From positions 1 through 64,000 of the forward strand of contig NZ_SRRU01000001.1 of NCBI RefSeq assembly GCF_004784465.1: 64,000 nt of DNA. The letters are read 5' to 3'. The DNA comes from Streptomyces griseoluteus. GTDB lineage: Bacteria; Actinomycetota; Actinomycetes; Streptomycetales; Streptomycetaceae. Below, piece after piece: positions 46,144 through 56,141 of the stretch. Position 1 is the first letter of the stretch. Each line of letters begins with the position of its first letter. A program made the position numbers and the translations under genes. The notes below the pieces were generated by a model. The model searched no databases. It saw only the letters and a program-made list of their open reading frames with translations, and was not told where the DNA came from.

Positions 46144-47406
46144 ATGGCGGATCGGGAGCCGGGCGACGACGAGATGGCCCGGCTGCGGGAGCGCGTCGAC
46201 GCGCTGGAGTCCCGCCCGGCGCCCGTACGGCACCGCCTGCGCTCGGCGTGCGCGGCCGTACTGATCATTCTCGGCTGCCTGCTGGCGCCGCTGGCCCTGG
46301 TCGCCACCTGGACCGCCGACCTGGCGGACGACACCGACCAGTACGTCGCCACCGTCGCGCCCCTGGCCCACGACCCCGCCGTGCAGGACGCGGCCGCCGC
46401 CCGGATCACCGACGAGCTGATGCGGTACCTGAACCTGTCCGACCTGCTGAAGGACGTGGCCCCGGCCGACCGGCCCCGGCTGGAGAAGGCCCTCGGCGCG
46501 CTCGGGAAGTCGCTCGACGAGGCGATCTCGGGGTTCGTCCGGGACAAGGCGCGCGAGGTCGTCGCGTCCGATACCTTCGCCCGCTTCTGGACCGACGCCA
46601 ACCGCCGGCTCCACACGACGGTGGACAAGGCGCTGACCGGCAGCGGCGGGGGAGCGGTACGGATCGAGGGTGACGCGGTGACGGTCGATCTGGCCCCCGT
46701 CGTCCAGGAGGTCAAGTCCCGGCTGGTGGACGCGGGTCTGAAGCCCGCCGCCAAGATCCCGGACGTGCATACGGACTTCACGGTCCTGCGGACGGAGAAG
46801 GTCGCCGATCTCCAGACGTACTTCCGGCTGCTGCAACTGGCCGGGGTGTGGCTGCCCGTCGTCGCCGCGCTGCTGCTCGCCGGCGGGGTGCTGCTCGCGG
46901 TCCGCCGCCGCCGGGCGCTGGTCGCGGCGGCTCTCGGGTTCGCCGTCACCGCCCTCCTGCTGGGCGTGGGCCTGACCGTCTTCCGGGCCTTCTACCTGGA
47001 CGCGCTGCCCGCCTCGGTGTCCCAGCCCGCCGCCGGGGCGGTCTACGACACCCTGACCCGCTTCCTGCGCACGGCGGTACGGGCGGTGGTCGCCCTCGGC
47101 GTGGTCCTCGCCCTGGCCGCGTGGCTCAGCGGCCCCGGCCGCCACGCCCGCGCCCTGCGCGAGATCTGGCACGCGGGCATCGGTGCGGCCCGCGCCCAGA
47201 CCGACCGCCTCGGCCTACGCACCGGCCCGGTGGGCCCCTTCGTCCACCGCCACCGGGTCTGGCTCGGCTGGCTGCTGGTGGCGGGGGCGGTGGTCGCGTT
47301 CGTCCTGTGGCCGCATCCCACCGGCTGGGTGGTCGTGGGTATCGCGCTGGCGTTGCTGTTCGCGTTGGCGGTGGTGGACTTCGTGGGGGAGGAGCGGACG
47401 GCCTGA
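46144..47406 (+). CDS. integral membrane protein, actinobacterial
   Basis: A 420-residue protein. One transmembrane helix lies near residues 35-58 (AAVLIILGCLLAPLALVATW), followed by an extracytoplasmic domain of about 180 residues beginning DDTDQYVATVAPLAHDPAVQDAAA. Four further helices occupy the C-terminal half (VWLPVVAALLLAGGVLLAV, LVAAALGFAVTALLLGVGL, AVVALGVVLALAAWL, VWLGWLLVAGAVVAFVLW). This arrangement is common in streptomycete integral membrane proteins of unknown role. The ATG before ADREPGDDE is chosen. Confidence 0.78.
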   Translation: MADREPGDDEMARLRERVDALESRPAPVRHRLRSACAAVLIILGCLLAPLALVATWTADLADDTDQYVATVAPLAHDPAVQDAAAARITDELMRYLNLSDLLKDVAPADRPRLEKALGALGKSLDEAISGFVRDKAREVVASDTFARFWTDANRRLHTTVDKALTGSGGGAVRIEGDAVTVDLAPVVQEVKSRLVDAGLKPAAKIPDVHTDFTVLRTEKVADLQTYFRLLQLAGVWLPVVAALLLAGGVLLAVRRRRALVAAALGFAVTALLLGVGLTVFRAFYLDALPASVSQPAAGAVYDTLTRFLRTAVRAVVALGVVLALAAWLSGPGRHARALREIWHAGIGAARAQTDRLGLRTGPVGPFVHRHRVWLGWLLVAGAVVAFVLWPHPTGWVVVGIALALLFALAVVDFVGEERTA

Positions 47407-47468
47407 GCCGTCAGACGGCGTCGCGGCGGAGGCGGGGGCACGGATGGTCCCACCTCGGAGCCCTCCGC

Positions 47469-47906
47469 TCAGGGCCACACCAGGCAGTAGGGCTGGTGGC
47501 CCGCCTCGTGCAGCCTGTGGCTGAAGTCCTGCCACTCGTGCAGGAGTTGGTACACGTTGAAGGCGTCGCGGGGGCCGCCGCGGTCCGGGACCGTGGACCA
47601 GATGAAGGCGGCCGCGCCGACCGCTTCCTCGCCGATGTCGCGGAGGGGGTCGACGACGGTCATGGGGAGTTTGACGACGGCGTAGTCGGGGTGGAGGACG
47701 ACGAGTTCGAGGGGCGGGACCTTGTGGAGAGGGACGCCCTCGATGCCGGTCAGCACCATCGCGGCCATCGTCTCCGGCTTGATCTTGGTGAACATGCCGT
47801 TCATGCCCAGCTCGTCGCCGCCGAGTTCCTCGGGACGCATCGAGATGGGGACACGAGCGGCGGTCGCGCCGTCCGGCGCGCCGAAGTATTTGTACGTCAC
47901 CCCCAC
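47469..47906 (-). CDS. hypothetical protein, conserved in Streptomyces
   Basis: A protein of about 145 residues with GVTYKYFGAPDGATAARVPISMRPEELGGDELGMNGMFTKIKPETMAAMVLTGIEGVPLH in its first half and WSTVPDRGGPRDAFNVYQLLHEWQDFSHRLHEAGHQPYCLVW at its end. It has no signal peptide or membrane segment. I recall similar hypothetical proteins but no function. A GTG at 47906 is used; one at 47900 is equally possible, and both have weak ribosome sites. Confidence 0.6.
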   Translation of the reverse strand: MGVTYKYFGAPDGATAARVPISMRPEELGGDELGMNGMFTKIKPETMAAMVLTGIEGVPLHKVPPLELVVLHPDYAVVKLPMTVVDPLRDIGEEAVGAAAFIWSTVPDRGGPRDAFNVYQLLHEWQDFSHRLHEAGHQPYCLVWP

Positions 47907-48454
47907 CCGACCACCATTTCTGCTCCCCGCCCCGAGGTCGGCGGTCCGGTCGCCCCGCTCGGGCTCACTCGGTAGTCCCTGTGTCTGTCGTGCGTCGGCC
48001 TGACGTGTTTCGGTCGCTTCCTCCGCTTCGCGCCGGTGCCTTCCCCGCCGGGCTCGCCGAGGACCCAGGTCGTCAGTCCCCTCGCCCAGTCCGCCACCGC
48101 GATGCATATCTCCACCCGAGTGCTTTTCTAGGACGCGTGGCCCCCGCCGCGCAACCCGATCATCGTGTCAGTGACCTCCCCCACGGCCGCCCGCCGAAAC
48201 GTGCGGTGAAACCGAAGTCCGCAGGATCTTCCCGGTCTCAGATCACTACGTGCCGCGGAGGTGTGTGTATCAGGTGTCAGTCTCGCAGATCGTGAAACAG
48301 CGGCCAGGAAGGTCGGCCGGATCGGCCCGCAAGAGCGGCGGGAGGAGCGCTGGACCGGCCCCGACGGGGCACGGCGCCGCCGCCGGGCCGCTCCGCCTAC
48401 CCTGAAGGGGTCACCACCCCACCGGAGTCCGAGAAGTCGGAGAAGCCGCACGTC
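47907..48454. other. intergenic region upstream of hemL
   Basis: About 550 bases separate the start of the minus-strand hypothetical gene from hemL. Short open frames exist in several phases but none shows a ribosome site with protein-like codon usage. The part after about 48230 probably holds the hemL promoter and leader. No tRNA or strong hairpin was seen. Confidence 0.5.
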
Positions 48455-49771
48455 ATGAGCGAAACGCCCTACCCCTACGACGCGCCCGCCTCGCAGGCGC
48501 TCTTCGACCGCGCCTCCGAGGTCACGCCGGGTGGCGTGAACTCGCCGGTGCGCGCCTTCCGCGCGGTCGGCGGCACGCCCCGGTTCATGGTCTCGGGCAG
48601 CGGGCCGTACCTGACCGACGCCGACGGGCGGGAGTACGTCGACCTGGTGTGCTCCTGGGGTCCGATGATCCTGGGCCACTCGCACCCCGAGGTCATCGCC
48701 GCCGTCCAGGAGGCGGTCTCGCGCGGCACCTCCTTCGGCACGCCCGGTGAGGGCGAGGTCGCGCTCGCCGAGGAGATCGTCGCCCGCGTCGAGCCCGTCG
48801 AGCAGGTCCGTCTCGTCAGCAGCGGCACCGAGGCCACCATGTCGGCGATCCGGCTGGCCCGCGGCTTCACCCAGCGGTCCAAGGTGATCAAGTTCGCCGG
48901 CTGCTACCACGGCCACGTCGACTCCCTGCTGGCCTCCGCCGGCTCGGGCCTCGCCACCTTCGCGCTGCCGGACACCCCCGGTGTCACCGGTGCGCAGGCG
49001 GGCGACACCATCGTGCTGCCGTACAACGACCTCGAGGCCGTGCAGGAGGCGTTCCACCGGCACCCCGGCGAGATCGCCTGCGTGATCACCGAGGCGTCGC
49101 CGGGCAACATGGGCGTCGTCCCGCCGGAGCCCGGTTTCAACCAGGGCCTGAAGGACGCCTGCGCCAAGAACGGCGCGCTGTACATCTCCGACGAGGTGAT
49201 GACCGGCTTCCGCACCTCCCGCGCCGGCTGGTACGGCGTCGACGGGGTGAAGCCCGACCTGATGACCTTCGGCAAGGTGATGGGCGGCGGCTTCCCCGCT
49301 GCCGCGTTCGGCGGGCGCGCCGACGTCATGGCGCACCTCGCCCCGGCCGGCCCGGTGTACCAGGCGGGCACCCTCTCCGGTAACCCGGTCGCCACCGCCG
49401 CCGGTCTCGCCCAGCTACGGCTGCTGGACGACGCGGCGTACGACAAGGTCGACGCGGTCTCCGCGCAGATCCAGGCGCTGGTCACCGAGGCGCTCACCAA
49501 GGAGGGCGTGGCCCACCGGCTGCAGCACGCCTCCAACATGTTCTCGGTGTTCTTCACCGACCGGCAGGTGCGCACCTACGAGGACGCCAGGCGGCAGGAG
49601 TCGTTCCGCTTCACCGCGTTCTTCCACTCGCTGCTGGCGAACGGCGTGTACCTGCCGCCGTCGTCCTTCGAGTCCTGGTTCGTGTCCACGGCCCACGACG
49701 AGCGGGCCATCCAGAAGATCGCCGACGCCCTCCCGGCGGCGGCCCGAGCCGCCGCGGAGGCGACCGCGTGA
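48455..49771 (+). CDS. hemL: glutamate-1-semialdehyde 2,1-aminomutase
   Basis: A 438-residue PLP enzyme making 5-aminolevulinate, the step between HemA and HemB. Seen: [21 protein letters not shown] at the N-terminus, [42 protein letters not shown], and the Schiff-base lysine in [17 protein letters not shown]. It lies 36 kb from the hemACD run on the same strand. Its stop overlaps the next start (GTGA), so the phosphatase is co-translated. Confidence 0.97.
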   Translation: MSETPYPYDAPASQALFDRASEVTPGGVNSPVRAFRAVGGTPRFMVSGSGPYLTDADGREYVDLVCSWGPMILGHSHPEVIAAVQEAVSRGTSFGTPGEGEVALAEEIVARVEPVEQVRLVSSGTEATMSAIRLARGFTQRSKVIKFAGCYHGHVDSLLASAGSGLATFALPDTPGVTGAQAGDTIVLPYNDLEAVQEAFHRHPGEIACVITEASPGNMGVVPPEPGFNQGLKDACAKNGALYISDEVMTGFRTSRAGWYGVDGVKPDLMTFGKVMGGGFPAAAFGGRADVMAHLAPAGPVYQAGTLSGNPVATAAGLAQLRLLDDAAYDKVDAVSAQIQALVTEALTKEGVAHRLQHASNMFSVFFTDRQVRTYEDARRQESFRFTAFFHSLLANGVYLPPSSFESWFVSTAHDERAIQKIADALPAAARAAAEATA

Positions 49772-50478
49772 CCACCCCCGAGAGCAACGCCGGTGAGAAG
49801 GACGTCACCGTCGTCCACCTGATGCGCCACGGCGAGGTGCACAACCCCGACGGCCTGCTGTACGGACGGCTGCCCGGCTACCACCTCTCCGAGCTGGGCC
49901 GGAAGATGGCCGAGCGGGTCGCCGAGCACCTGGCCCCGCGCGACATCACCCATGTCGCCGCCTCCCCGCTGGAGCGGGCGCAGGAGACGGCCGCCCCGAT
50001 CGCCAAGGCGCACGGTCTCGACCTCGCCACCGATGCCCGGCTCATCGAGGCGGACAACGTCTTCCAGGGCAAGACCTTCGGGGTCGGGGACGGCGCGCTG
50101 CGCAACCCGGACAACTGGAAGCACCTGGTCAACCCGTTCAAGCCGTCCTGGGGCGAGCCGTACGTCGACCAGGTGGTGCGGATGATGGGCGCGCTGAACG
50201 CGGCCAAGGACGCGGCGCGCGGGCACGAGGCGGTGCTGGTGAGCCATCAGCTCCCGATCTGGATCGTGCGCAGCTACGTCGAGCGGCGCCGGCTCTGGCA
50301 CGACCCGCGCAAGCGGCAGTGCACGCTGGCCTCGCTGACGTCCTTCACCTACCTGGGCGACAAGATCGTGTCCGTCGGCTACAGCGAGCCCGCGATCGAC
50401 CTGGTCCCGGCGCATCTGCGCGCGGGGGCCAAGCCGCAGAAGGGCTCCGAGGCGCAGGGCAAGGCTTTCGGCGCCTGA
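49768..50478 (+). CDS. histidine phosphatase family protein
   Basis: A 236-residue phosphoglycerate-mutase-fold phosphatase. The phosphohistidine motif is [12 protein letters not shown] near residue 18 and the second catalytic His is in [27 protein letters not shown] is also typical. The physiological substrate is unknown. It is translationally coupled to hemL, a conserved pairing in streptomycetes as I recall, followed by the cytochrome c maturation genes. Confidence 0.92.
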   Translation: MTTPESNAGEKDVTVVHLMRHGEVHNPDGLLYGRLPGYHLSELGRKMAERVAEHLAPRDITHVAASPLERAQETAAPIAKAHGLDLATDARLIEADNVFQGKTFGVGDGALRNPDNWKHLVNPFKPSWGEPYVDQVVRMMGALNAAKDAARGHEAVLVSHQLPIWIVRSYVERRRLWHDPRKRQCTLASLTSFTYLGDKIVSVGYSEPAIDLVPAHLRAGAKPQKGSEAQGKAFGA

Positions 50479-50559
50479 ACCGGCCGATCGAGGAACCTCC
50501 CCGTTCGTCACATCATCTGACTGTGTGAATCCAGTGAGTGTGACGAATCGGGGAGCTTC

Positions 50560-51855
50560 ATGCAGACCATCACCCGGCGGGGAATACTCGGCCTCGGCGC
50601 GGGAGCGGCGGCGGCCGGACTCGTCGGCTGCGGCACCTCCGCCTCCGTGGGCGGCGGAAAGCACCCGAGCGGTTCGGACAAGCCCTCGCCCAGTGGCAGC
50701 ACCCCCGCCAAGGCCCGCCCCATCGGCGACGGCTCCACCGCCTTCACCGGCAAGCAGCCCCATCAGCCCGCCCGCCCCCAGCCGCTGGAGCCGGGTCAGA
50801 CCCCGCCCCAGTTCGTGGTCTTCTCCTGGGACGGCGCCGGCGAGGTCGGCAACGGCCTCTTCCCGCGCTTCCTGGACCTGGCCAAGGAGTACGGCGCGAG
50901 CATGACCTTCTTCCTCTCCGGGCTGTATCTGCTGCCCGAGTCGAAGAAGCGCCTCTACAGCCCGCCGAACAACCCGCGCGGGGCCTCCGACATCGGCTAC
51001 CTCACCGACGAGCACGTCAAGGCCACGCTGACCAACGTGCGCCGGGCCTGGCTCGAGGGCCACGAGATCGGCACCCACTTCAACGGGCACTTCTGCGGCG
51101 GCTCCGGCACGGTCGGCAACTGGACGCCCGCCCAGTGGCGCAGCGAGATCGACCAGGCCAAGAAGTTCGTCAAGGAGTGGCGCACCAACACCGGCTGGAC
51201 CGACCTGCCCGCGCTGCCCTTCGACTACGAAAAGGAACTCGTCGGCGGCCGCACCCCCTGCCTGCTCGGCCAGGACAACCTGCTGCCCACCGCCCGAGAG
51301 CTGGGCTGGCGCTACGACGCCTCCTCGCCCGGCGGCCGCCAGATGTGGCCGGTCAAGCGCCAGGGCATCTGGGACCTGCCGCTCCAGCAGGTGCCGTTCC
51401 CCGGACACTCCTTCGAGGTGCTGTCCATGGACTACAACATGCTGGCCAACCAGTCGGTCAACTCGACCAAGGCCCCCTCCTACAACTATCCGGGCTGGCG
51501 CAAGCAGTCGGCGCAGGCGTACATCAGCGGATTCCAGCGCGCGTACGAGACCAACCGGGCGCCGTTCTTCATCGGCAACCACTTCGAGGAGTGGAACGGC
51601 GGGATCTACATGGACTCCGTCGAGGAGGCGTTCAAGCACATCGCGCGCGAGAAGGAGAAGGGCGGCGATGTGCGCCTGGTCTCCTTCCGGCAGTTCACCG
51701 ACTGGCTGGACGTGCAGCGGCCCGAGGTGCTGGAGAAGCTGCGCACCCTGGAGGTCGGCCAGAAGCCGGCCGGGGGCTGGAAGGGCTTCCTGGCCGACGG
51801 CGGGAGCGGCACGGGCGGCGCGGGCGACAAGGGCGCCGGTCCGGACGCCGCGTGA
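50560..51855 (+). CDS. polysaccharide deacetylase-like lipoprotein
   Basis: A 431-residue exported protein. The N-terminus TRRGILGLGAGAAAAGLVGC combines an RR-type signal with a lipobox Cys near residue 25, so it could be a Tat-exported lipoprotein. A Ser/Pro/Lys linker follows. The catalytic domain resembles NodB-type deacetylases: VVFSWDGAGEVGNGLFPRF for the first motif and HEIGTHFNGHFCGGSG for the second (H-x3-H). Whether it removes acetyl groups from cell-wall glycans is inferred. The ATG has GGGGAGCTTC upstream. Confidence 0.8.
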   Translation: MQTITRRGILGLGAGAAAAGLVGCGTSASVGGGKHPSGSDKPSPSGSTPAKARPIGDGSTAFTGKQPHQPARPQPLEPGQTPPQFVVFSWDGAGEVGNGLFPRFLDLAKEYGASMTFFLSGLYLLPESKKRLYSPPNNPRGASDIGYLTDEHVKATLTNVRRAWLEGHEIGTHFNGHFCGGSGTVGNWTPAQWRSEIDQAKKFVKEWRTNTGWTDLPALPFDYEKELVGGRTPCLLGQDNLLPTARELGWRYDASSPGGRQMWPVKRQGIWDLPLQQVPFPGHSFEVLSMDYNMLANQSVNSTKAPSYNYPGWRKQSAQAYISGFQRAYETNRAPFFIGNHFEEWNGGIYMDSVEEAFKHIAREKEKGGDVRLVSFRQFTDWLDVQRPEVLEKLRTLEVGQKPAGGWKGFLADGGSGTGGAGDKGAGPDAA

Positions 51856-51958
51856 CGATACGTCCGTAATGCCCGGTGTAAATGCCCCCTGAAAGGCACT
51901 TTTCGGCCCGGCAGGGGGCCGGGCGAAACCGCCGGAACCGCCATGCGAAACTTTTCAC

Positions 51959-52549
51959 ATGAGTACCCGTAGCCGCGCCGCCCTGCTCGGTGCCGTGGCC
52001 GCCGCCGCGGCCCTGACCCTGTCCGCGTGCGGCAGCGGCGGGACCTCCGGCGGTGGCGGCGACACCAACTTCGTCACCGGCCACAACGGCATAGACACCG
52101 CCGCGAAGAGCGAGCGCGCCGAGGCCCCCGCCCTGTCCGGAAAGACGATCGACGGCAAGACCCTCGACGTCGCCGGCTACAAGGGCAAGGTCGTCGTCCT
52201 CAACGTCTGGGGCTCCTGGTGCGGACCGTGCCGGGAGGAGGCCAAGTACTTCTCCAAGGTCTCCAAGGCGTACGCCGACAAGGGTGTGCAGTTCGTCGGG
52301 ATCAACACCCGCGACACCAGCACCACCCCGGCCCTCGCCTTCGAGAAGGCCAACGGGATCACGTACCCGAGCCTGTACGACCCGACCGGCAAGCTGATGC
52401 TCCGCTTCCCCAAGGGCACGCTCAACCCGCAGCTCATCCCGTCCACGCTGATCCTGGACCGGGACGGGAAGGTCGCCGCGCGGGCGCTTCAGGCGCTCGA
52501 CGACACGGCCCTGCTGAAGATGCTCAAGCCGGTCCTCGCGGAGAAGTGA
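51959..52549 (+). CDS. resA: TlpA/ResA-type thiol-disulfide reductase lipoprotein
   Basis: A 196-residue thioredoxin-fold protein anchored by a lipobox (ALTLSAC near residue 24). The active site is VWGSWCGPCREEAKYF near residue 83 (WCGPC), with the cis-Pro loop in PQLIPSTLILDRDG. In system II cytochrome c maturation, ResA keeps the apocytochrome cysteines reduced so heme can attach. ccdA starts two bases after its stop. Confidence 0.93.
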   Translation: MSTRSRAALLGAVAAAAALTLSACGSGGTSGGGGDTNFVTGHNGIDTAAKSERAEAPALSGKTIDGKTLDVAGYKGKVVVLNVWGSWCGPCREEAKYFSKVSKAYADKGVQFVGINTRDTSTTPALAFEKANGITYPSLYDPTGKLMLRFPKGTLNPQLIPSTLILDRDGKVAARALQALDDTALLKMLKPVLAEK

Positions 52550-52550
52550 C

Positions 52551-53324
52551 GTGAGCGCCCTGCTGACGCTGGCCGCCGTGACGAGCCGCAACGAGACCGT
52601 GCTCAACGGCGCCCTGCTGCTCGCCCTGCCCGTCGCGGTGCTGGGCGGGCTGGTCTCCTTCTTCTCGCCCTGCGTGCTCCCGCTGGTCCCCGGCTACCTC
52701 TCCTACGTGACCGGCGTCACCGGCACCGACCTCGCCGACGCCCGGCGCGGCCGGATGACCGCCGGCGCCACCCTCTTCGTCCTCGGCTTCACCGTGGTCT
52801 TCGTCTCCGGCGGCGCCCTGTTCGGGTACTTCGGGCAGACGCTCCAGGGCTACAAGGACGTGCTCACCCACGTCCTGGGCGTCCTGATGATCCTGCTCGG
52901 CATCTTCTTCATGGGCCTGATGCCCTGGCTGACCCAGCGCGAGTTCCGCTTCCACAAGCGCCCCGCGACCGGCCTGATCGGCGCGCCGGTGCTCGGCGCG
53001 CTCTTCGGGATCGGCTGGACGCCCTGCATCGGCCCGACCCTCGCCTCCGTCGTCGCCCTCTCCTCCCAGCAGGCGAGCGCGGGCCGGGGCGCGATACTGA
53101 CCGTCGCGTACTGCCTCGGGCTCGGCGTGCCCTTCGTGCTCACCGCGATCGCCTTCCGCAAGGCGCTCGGCGCCTTCGGCTGGGTCAAACGCCACTATGT
53201 CTGGGTGATGCGCGCCGGCGGCACGATGATGATCGTGACCGGCGTGCTGCTGCTGACCGGTGCCTGGGACAGCCTGGTGCAGGACATGCAGACCTGGTCC
53301 GACGGCTTCTCTGTGGGGATCTGA
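52551..53324 (+). CDS. ccdA: cytochrome c biogenesis protein CcdA
   Basis: A 257-residue CcdA/DsbD-family membrane protein with six helices. The redox cysteines lie in GLVSFFSPCVLPLVPGYLSYVTGV (helix 1) and GIGWTPCIGPTLASVVALSS (helix 4). It passes electrons from cytoplasmic thioredoxin across the membrane to ResA. The GTG start is directly downstream of resA and resB follows after three bases, so the four genes form an operon. Confidence 0.95.
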   Translation: MSALLTLAAVTSRNETVLNGALLLALPVAVLGGLVSFFSPCVLPLVPGYLSYVTGVTGTDLADARRGRMTAGATLFVLGFTVVFVSGGALFGYFGQTLQGYKDVLTHVLGVLMILLGIFFMGLMPWLTQREFRFHKRPATGLIGAPVLGALFGIGWTPCIGPTLASVVALSSQQASAGRGAILTVAYCLGLGVPFVLTAIAFRKALGAFGWVKRHYVWVMRAGGTMMIVTGVLLLTGAWDSLVQDMQTWSDGFSVGI

Positions 53325-53327
53325 ACG

Positions 53328-55019
53328 ATGAGCGACACCGAAACCGAGCAGAGCCAGGACCAGGAGGGTCTCGGCGCGGCCGGACAGCAGCTCTCCACCG
53401 CGCCCCAGGAGGACACCGGCACCCTGCCGGGCCTCGGCGTCATCGGCTGGGCCCGCTGGTTCTGGCGGCAGCTCACCTCCATGCGGGTCGCGCTGCTGCT
53501 GCTCCTGCTGCTCTCCCTCGGCGCGATCCCCGGCTCGCTGATCCCGCAGACCGGCGCGGACGCCGGCAAGGTCGAGGCGTTCCGGGCGGCGCACACCACG
53601 CTGGCGCCGGTCTACGACAAGCTCGGGCTGTTCCACGTGTACAGCTCGGTGTGGTTCTCCGCGATCTACATCCTGCTGTTCGTCTCCCTCATCGGCTGCA
53701 TCGTCCCGCGCACCTGGCAGTTCGTCGGCCAGCTCCGCGGCCGCCCGCCGGGCGCCCCGCGCCGCCTGGACCGGCTGCCCGCGTACACCACCTGGCGCAC
53801 CACCGCCGACCCCGAGCAGGTACGCGCCGACGCGCTGGCCCTGCTGAAGAAGCGCCGCTTCCGCGCGCACACCGCCGGTGACGCGGTCGCCGCCGAGAAG
53901 GGGTACCTGCGCGAGCTGGGCAACCTGGCCTTCCACATCGCGCTGATCGTGCTGCTGATCGCCTTCGCCTCCGGCCAGCTGTTCAAGTCCGACGGCACCA
54001 AGCTGGTGGTCGAGGGCGACGGCTTCTCCAACGCGCTGCCGATGTACGACGACTTCAAGTCCGGCAGCCTGTTCCGCAACGACGACCTGGTGCCGTTCAG
54101 CTTCGACCTCAAGGACTTCAAGGGCACCTACGAGCTGTCCGGCCCCAACCGCGGCACCCCGCGCACCTTCGAGGCGAAGATCGACTACAGCGTCGGCGCG
54201 GACGGGAGGACCCGCGCCAAGACGGTCCAGGTCAACCAGCCGCTGAAGATCGACGACTCCAAGGTCTACCTGGTCAGCCACGGCTACGCGCCGGTCATCA
54301 CCGTCCGCGACGGCAAGGGCGAGGTGGTCTACAAGGACGCCGTGCCGCTGCTCCCGCTGGACGGCAACGTCACCTCGCAGGGCGTCATCAAGGTCATGGA
54401 CGGCTACCACGACGCCAAGGGCCGGTACGACCAGCTCGGCATCCGGGCCTTCTTCCTGCCGACCTACGGCGGCGGTGCCTCCGTTCTCTCCCAGTTCCCC
54501 GCACTGCTCAACCCGGTGCTCAACCTGGAGCCGTACCACGGCGACCTCGGGGTGGACTCCGGGCTGCCGCAGAGCGTGTACCAGCTCGACAAGAAGCACA
54601 TGAAGGGCTTCAAGGACGACCAGGGCAAGCAGCTCCGGGCCAACCTGAAGCCCGGGCAGACCATGAAACTGCCCGGCGGTGCCGGCACCGTCACGTTCGA
54701 GAAGGACGTCAAGGAATGGGCCGGCTTCGAGATCGTCCAGGAGCCGGGCGGCGCCTGGGCACTGGGCGGCGCCATCGCCGCGATCCTCGGCCTCGCCGCG
54801 TCCCTCTTCATCCAGCGCCGCCGGATCTGGGTGCGGGCCGTGCGCGGCGCCGACGGGGTCACGGTGGTCGAGATGGCCGGGCTCGGCCGCAGCGAGTCCG
54901 CCAAGGTCCCCGAGGAACTGGGCGACCTCGCCGGAACCCTCTACGACCGGGCGCCGGGCGCCCCCGACACCCACGAAGACGCATCCCACGCCGTACCTGC
55001 CGAAGGGGCTGAGCAGTGA
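53328..55019 (+). CDS. resB: cytochrome c biogenesis protein ResB
   Basis: A 563-residue membrane protein. Typical ResB features: RWFWRQLTSMRVALLLLLLLSLGAIPGSLIPQTG in the first helix region, LFHVYSSVWFSAIYILLFVSLIGCIVPRTW, and ELGNLAFHIALIVLLIAFASGQLF. A large extracytoplasmic domain (about residues 220-475) precedes the last helix AWALGGAIAAILGLAASLF. With CcsB it exports and ligates heme to apocytochrome c. It overlaps ccsB (GTGA). Confidence 0.95.
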   Translation: MSDTETEQSQDQEGLGAAGQQLSTAPQEDTGTLPGLGVIGWARWFWRQLTSMRVALLLLLLLSLGAIPGSLIPQTGADAGKVEAFRAAHTTLAPVYDKLGLFHVYSSVWFSAIYILLFVSLIGCIVPRTWQFVGQLRGRPPGAPRRLDRLPAYTTWRTTADPEQVRADALALLKKRRFRAHTAGDAVAAEKGYLRELGNLAFHIALIVLLIAFASGQLFKSDGTKLVVEGDGFSNALPMYDDFKSGSLFRNDDLVPFSFDLKDFKGTYELSGPNRGTPRTFEAKIDYSVGADGRTRAKTVQVNQPLKIDDSKVYLVSHGYAPVITVRDGKGEVVYKDAVPLLPLDGNVTSQGVIKVMDGYHDAKGRYDQLGIRAFFLPTYGGGASVLSQFPALLNPVLNLEPYHGDLGVDSGLPQSVYQLDKKHMKGFKDDQGKQLRANLKPGQTMKLPGGAGTVTFEKDVKEWAGFEIVQEPGGAWALGGAIAAILGLAASLFIQRRRIWVRAVRGADGVTVVEMAGLGRSESAKVPEELGDLAGTLYDRAPGAPDTHEDASHAVPAEGAEQ

Positions 55020-56116
55020 CTCTCGCCGCCGCAACCGACCTCGCCGCCGCGACCAACGAGCATCTGGCGAGCATCAGCAACACGCTCATCTACTCCTCGA
55101 TGGCCGTGTACACGCTGGCCTTCTTCGCCTACATCGCCGAGTGGCTGTTCGGCAGCCGCAGCAAGGTCGGCCGCACGGCCGCCGCGCTCACCGCCGGCAC
55201 CGAGCCGGCCAGGAGCGCCCCGGCCGTCACCGTGAAGCGGGCGGGCGGCACCACCGTGCTGGAACGTCCGCAGGTCGTCGTGCGCTCCGCCGCCGGTGCC
55301 CGTGACGTGCCGGACGGGCCCGGCGCCCACGGCGGGGACGTCCAGGGCGACATGTACGGCCGGATCGCGGTCTCCCTCACCGTGCTCGCCTTCCTGGTGG
55401 AGCTGGCCGGTGTGGTCGCCCGCGCGGCCTCCGTGCAGCGCGCCCCCTGGGGCAACATGTACGAGTTCAACCTGACCTTCTCCACGGTCGCGGTCGGCGT
55501 GTACCTGGGCCTGCTCGCGCTCAAGAAGAACGTGCGCTGGCTCGGCCTGTTCCTGATCACCACGGTCCTGCTGGACCTCGGCCTCGCCGTCACCGTGCTC
55601 TACACCGCCAGCGACCAGCTCGTCCCGGCGCTGCACTCGTACTGGCTGTACATCCACGTCTCCACCGCCATCTTCTGCGGCGCGGTGTTCTACGTGGGCG
55701 CGGTCGCCACGATCCTGTACCTCTTCAAGGACTCCTACGAGAACAAGCTGGAGAGCGGTGGCACACCGGGCACCTTCGCCCGCTCGGTGCTGGAGCGGCT
55801 GCCCGCCTCCGCCTCGCTGGACAAGTTCGCCTACCGGGTCAACGCGGCCGTCTTCCCGCTGTGGACGTTCACGATCATCGCGGGCGCGATCTGGGCGGGC
55901 GACGCCTGGGGCCGGTACTGGAACTGGGACCCCAAGGAGACCTGGTCCTTCATCACCTGGGTCGCCTACGCCTGCTACCTGCACGCCCGTGCCACGGCCG
56001 GCTGGAAGGGCCGCAAGGCCGCCTACCTGGCGATGATCGCCTTCGGCTGCTGGCTGTTCAACTACTACGGCGTCAACATCTTCGTCAGCGGCAAGCACTC
56101 GTACGCGGGCGTCTGA
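55016..56116 (+). CDS. ccsB: cytochrome c biogenesis protein CcsB (ResC)
   Basis: A 366-residue membrane protein of about eight helices. The tryptophan-rich heme-handling motif is WGRYWNWDPKETWSFITWVAYACYLHAR near residue 300, and conserved histidines appear in ALHSYWLYIHVSTAIFCG and near KHSYAGV at the C-terminus. It forms the CcsBA-type synthase with ResB. The N-terminal loop (about residues 45-110) is Gly/Ala/Arg-rich. It ends the system II operon. Confidence 0.95.
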   Translation: MTLAAATDLAAATNEHLASISNTLIYSSMAVYTLAFFAYIAEWLFGSRSKVGRTAAALTAGTEPARSAPAVTVKRAGGTTVLERPQVVVRSAAGARDVPDGPGAHGGDVQGDMYGRIAVSLTVLAFLVELAGVVARAASVQRAPWGNMYEFNLTFSTVAVGVYLGLLALKKNVRWLGLFLITTVLLDLGLAVTVLYTASDQLVPALHSYWLYIHVSTAIFCGAVFYVGAVATILYLFKDSYENKLESGGTPGTFARSVLERLPASASLDKFAYRVNAAVFPLWTFTIIAGAIWAGDAWGRYWNWDPKETWSFITWVAYACYLHARATAGWKGRKAAYLAMIAFGCWLFNYYGVNIFVSGKHSYAGV

Positions 56117-56141
56117 GCGCGGGGTCGTAGACACTGGGGGC

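Noticed and set aside
47981..48295. Possible small gene upstream of hemL
   Set aside because: No ribosome site and arginine/proline-biased composition; overlapping frames on both strands look equally poor.
52524..55034. Very long (836-codon) minus-strand frame opposite ccdA and resB
   Set aside because: The translation is Glu/His/Gln/Gly-rich low-complexity, and both plus-strand genes have full conserved motifs, so it is a shadow.
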